This document shows, one piece after another, positions 62,817 through 64,000 of a stretch of DNA of 64,000 nt (positions are counted from its first letter, which is position 1; every line of letters starts with the position of its first letter). Source of the DNA: CAWJLS01 sp963843755 (GTDB taxonomy: Bacteria > Acidobacteriota > Thermoanaerobaculia > Multivoradales > DATKCC01); the NCBI GenBank assembly GCA_963843755.1, contig CAWJLS010000008.1:1-64000 (forward strand). Direction: 5' to 3'. Under the pieces are notes generated by a model. It did not search any database. It had not been told where the DNA came from and saw only the letters and a list, made by a program, of their open reading frames with translations. Both the position numbers and the translations under genes were made by a program.

Positions 62817-64000
62817 GCGGCGCGGCGGCACAGGCGGGGCTGCACGTGCTCCTGACCGGGGGCGGCTCGGGAGGGCACATCTTCCCGGCGCTCGCCGTCG
62901 GCGAGGAGCTGGCGTCCCGCGGCTGCGCGGTCAGCTACGCCGGCTCGGGACGGGGGATGGAGGCCCGGCTGGTGCCGGAGCGCGGCGTGGCGTTCCATCC
63001 GCTCCGCTCCCGGGCCCTGGTCGGGCGCGGCCTGACGGCCAAGGCCCTGGCGCTCGCCACCCTCGCCCTGTCGGCCCTGGCGGGGGCGCGGCTGGTCCGC
63101 CGGCTCCGCGCGCGGGTCGTCTTTGGCACCGGCGGCTACGCCTCGGCACCGGCGGTTCTCGGGGCTCGGCTGGCCCGGCGCCCGGTGCTGCTGCTCGAGC
63201 CCAACGCCCGCGCCGGCGTGGCCAACCGTCAGCTCTCCCGGTTCGCCGCGGGGGCGGCGGTCGCCTTCCCGCGGGTGGCGAACGACTTCACCTGCCCGAC
63301 GCGGACGACCGGCGTGCCGGTGCGCAAGGCGTTCTTCGACGGCGCCCAGCCGCTGCCGGAGACCGGCCTCCGCCTGCTGCTCCTGGGCGGCAGCCAGGGC
63401 GCCCGGTCGCTCAACCGTGCCCTGCCGCTGGCGCTCGGCGGCCCGGACGGGCTGCTCGCGCGCCTGCCGGAGCTGACCGTCGTCCACCAGACCGGCGGCG
63501 GCCAGTTGGAGCCGACCCGGGAGGCGTACCGCCGGGCCGGCATCGCGACCCCAAGTGAAGTCAGCGAAGTCAGTGAAGTCAGTGAAGTCGGCGGAGTCAG
63601 CGGAGTCGGCGGAGTCGGCGGAGTCGGCCAGATCGGCCAGATCGACCAGAGCGGGGCCGGGCCCGCGACCGGAGCGTCCCGCGTCCGCCTGGTGCCGTTC
63701 ATCGAGGACGTGGCCGGCGCCATGGCCCGGAGCCACCTGGTGCTCTCCCGCGCCGGCGCGATCACGGTCGCCGAGATCGCCGCCGCCGGGCGGCCGTCGG
63801 TGCTGGTGCCGATCACCCTGGCGCTGGGACACCAGAAGGACAACGCCCGGGCGCTCGAGGAGGCGGGGGCGGCGCGGGCCGTCTTCGAGCCGACGCCGCC
63901 CGGCCCTTCGGAGGCAGCGGCCGACTCGACGGACTCGGCAGATCGGGCCGACCAGGCATTGGCCACCATCCTCGGGGACACGCTGGCCCAGCTCCTGGGC
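62813..64000 (+). CDS. murG: UDP-GlcNAc transferase MurG, partial at window edge
   Basis: The GT-B enzyme that adds GlcNAc to lipid I to give lipid II. The N-terminus HVLLTGGGSGGHIFPALAVGEEL carries the GGGxGGH loop; VFGTGGYASAPAVLGA, LLEPNARAGVANRQLSRF, LLLLGGSQGARSLN and SRAGAITVAEIAAAGRPSVLVP..LALGHQKDNARAL are the other family blocks. A 32-residue repeat insertion (248-279, positions 63554-63649) sits in the C-terminal domain. The ORF is still open at 64000, so the 3' end is missing. Confidence 0.93.
   Translation, partial: MSGAAAQAGLHVLLTGGGSGGHIFPALAVGEELASRGCAVSYAGSGRGMEARLVPERGVAFHPLRSRALVGRGLTAKALALATLALSALAGARLVRRLRARVVFGTGGYASAPAVLGARLARRPVLLLEPNARAGVANRQLSRFAAGAAVAFPRVANDFTCPTRTTGVPVRKAFFDGAQPLPETGLRLLLLGGSQGARSLNRALPLALGGPDGLLARLPELTVVHQTGGGQLEPTREAYRRAGIATPSEVSEVSEVSEVGGVSGVGGVGGVGQIGQIDQSGAGPATGASRVRLVPFIEDVAGAMARSHLVLSRAGAITVAEIAAAGRPSVLVPITLALGHQKDNARALEEAGAARAVFEPTPPGPSEAAADSTDSADRADQALATILGDTLAQLLG
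63554..63649 (+). repeat. In-frame 9-bp repeat insertion in murG
   Basis: About ten 9-bp units (AGTGAAGTC, AGCGAAGTC, GGCGGAGTC, GGCCAGATC) encode SEVSEVSEVSEVGGVSGVGGVGGVGQIGQID. The tract separates the HQTGGGQLEPTREAYRRAGI segment from VRLVPFIEDVAGAMA, which are normally linked by a few residues. Confidence 0.75.

Noticed and set aside
63554..63649. Repeat in murG as a frameshift or insertion-sequence scar
   Set aside because: The frame stays open and the MurG motifs resume on the far side; no target duplication or terminal inverted repeats.

Overview
The window is a high-GC bacterial chromosome segment, probably from an Acidobacteriota member of the Thermoanaerobaculia type. That inference rests on the gene repertoire: a complete dcw peptidoglycan/division operon opened by mraZ, a MurE with the meso-DAP DNPR motif, an ELWxxDGTxxGT-repeat secreted protein, a multihaem cytochrome, a PIG-L deacetylase and many Uma2/PIN genes. 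Myxococcota or another deep Gram-negative lineage is not excluded.

Layout. 1-7 kb: an accessory zone of small toxin-antitoxin or defence-like genes (two RHH/PIN pairs, two Uma2 nucleases, a DUF6036 nucleotidyltransferase pair, a DUF2442/DUF4160 pair, a REP-associated tyrosine transposase). Several are frameshifted, truncated or interrupted by a stop. 7.1-10.5 kb: a visibly AT-richer island with one 1042-aa gene that joins a calcineurin-like metallophosphoesterase to a STAND-type NTPase. Its 3' end runs through a tRNA T-arm-like sequence. This is the best candidate for an undescribed, defence-like system. 10.5-12 kb: a decayed duplicate of the 3' end of the neighbouring 2-oxoglutarate dehydrogenase E1 gene and a membrane-protein gene with two frameshifts. 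12-14.5 kb: intact sucA.

14.7-25.2 kb: an overlapping surface or glycan gene set (PIG-L deacetylase, two methyltransferases, a radical SAM/SPASM protein with an extra C-terminal part, a GT-C membrane protein), then a convergent alkaline-phosphatase-superfamily lipoprotein. 25.4-31 kb: a ferric-type ABC importer (binding protein, ATPase, fused permease) and an MFS exporter. 31-33 kb: a secreted protein and initiator tRNA-fMet with its own promoter-like and terminator-like elements. 33.2-36.4 kb: eno-ftsB and a convergent CPA2 antiporter. 36.6-46.2 kb: exported redox and surface proteins and a P1B heavy-metal ATPase. 46.3-52.1 kb: mfd with two parvulin-type foldases. 52.2-64 kb: mraZ-rsmH-ftsL-ftsI-murE-murF-mraY-murD-ftsW-murG, tightly overlapped, with MraZ-box-like repeats ahead of mraZ; murG runs off the window.

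A recurring oddity is short in-frame repeat tracts (9-12 bp units and similar) inside otherwise conserved proteins, including MurG, the ABC ATPase and the PIG-L protein, and also between genes. All calls come from reading the sequence and recalling family motifs; no database search was run.
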